Shown in pieces: positions 6,203 to 6,285 of a stretch of 6,285 bases of DNA (position 1 is its first letter; every line of letters starts with the position of its first letter). This DNA comes from an uncultured Bacilli bacterium. GTDB taxonomy: Bacteria > Bacillota_I > Bacilli_A > RF39 > UBA660. The notes beneath the pieces are model-generated. The model did not search any database and was not told the origin of the DNA. It saw only the letters and a list, made by a program, of their open reading frames with translations. Where the stretch lies: assembly GCA_947624635.1 (NCBI GenBank), contig CANQLF010000039.1, positions 1 to 6,285 of the forward strand, read 5' to 3'. The position numbers and the translations under genes are program-made.

Positions 6203-6285
6203 TTATTTTCCTGAAATTTCAAAGTAAATTCCACCTTTAATGTTTAGGGTTGCATTTAGTCTGAAAGTAAATACTACCCTGGTTG
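6203..6285 (-). CDS. C-terminal tail of an unidentified protein (5' end outside window)
   Basis: On the minus strand one frame is open from the window edge to a TAA at 6203-6205, giving 26 residues that start TRVVFTFRLNATLN and end GGIYFEISGK. The alternating hydrophobic pattern looks like two or more beta strands near a C-terminus. I do not recognise the family. Its place directly upstream of a CpaE-like gene makes a pilus or TadE-type minor pseudopilin tail conceivable, but this is speculation. The other two minus frames contain stops here, which mildly supports this one. It is 91 bp from the next gene with no convincing terminator between, so the two could share a transcript. Confidence 0.45.
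   Translation of the reverse strand, partial: TRVVFTFRLNATLNIKGGIYFEISGK

Noticed and set aside
1..6285. Possible reassignment of UGA to tryptophan, as in Mycoplasma
   Set aside because: Tryptophans in conserved positions use TGG, and full-length family proteins are obtained with UGA treated as stop.
6203..6285. End of a second insertion sequence (CAGGGT at the right edge on the minus strand)
   Set aside because: The six-base resemblance is too short, no transposase is adjacent, and the stretch is equally well explained as coding sequence.

Overview
The window is strongly AT-rich, has short intergenic gaps, Gram-positive-style Shine-Dalgarno sites and TAA stops, and encodes tryptophan by TGG, so UGA does not appear to be reassigned. 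Together with an RNase J2-like protein and a pair of diacylglycerol glycosyltransferase-like enzymes, this suggests a low-GC member of the Bacillota (Firmicutes), possibly one of the small-genome Bacilli or Mollicutes-related host-associated lineages. The taxonomic placement is inference.

Layout. Positions 1-1086 (+) hold most of an ISAs1-family DDE transposase whose start lies left of the window. It is followed by about 150 bp of IS-end and terminator-like sequence. All other genes are on the minus strand and read right to left. At the far right edge is the C-terminal tail of an unidentified gene (stop at 6203). Next comes a CpaE/MinD-like protein (5116-6111) with a receiver-like N-terminus and a badly degraded Walker A motif. 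A compact hairpin terminator ends that unit, and the promoter for the next unit is embedded in the same DNA (5080-5117). That promoter drives a probable three-gene operon: an RNase J2-like protein with several lost metal-binding residues (3400-5046), a GT28/MGDG-synthase-like diacylglycerol glycosyltransferase (2235-3383), and a GT4 glycosyltransferase of the CpoA/diglycosyl-diacylglycerol type (1238-2254) whose start overlaps the end of the preceding gene by 20 bp.

How the genes may work together. The two glycosyltransferases are plausibly consecutive steps in membrane glycolipid synthesis: a first sugar onto diacylglycerol, then a second. They are co-transcribed with an RNA-processing subunit that probably needs an active RNase J1 partner encoded elsewhere. 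The CpaE-like protein and the partial gene upstream of it could belong to a Tad/Flp-type pilus or other surface-assembly locus, but only the CpaE-like fold is supported by visible sequence. No CRISPR array, tRNA, rRNA or recognisable riboswitch was seen. No intergenic stretch exceeds 300 bases. The most unusual features are the stacked terminator/promoter, the pseudo-enzyme character of both the RNase J-like and CpaE-like proteins, and the lipid-RNA operon arrangement.
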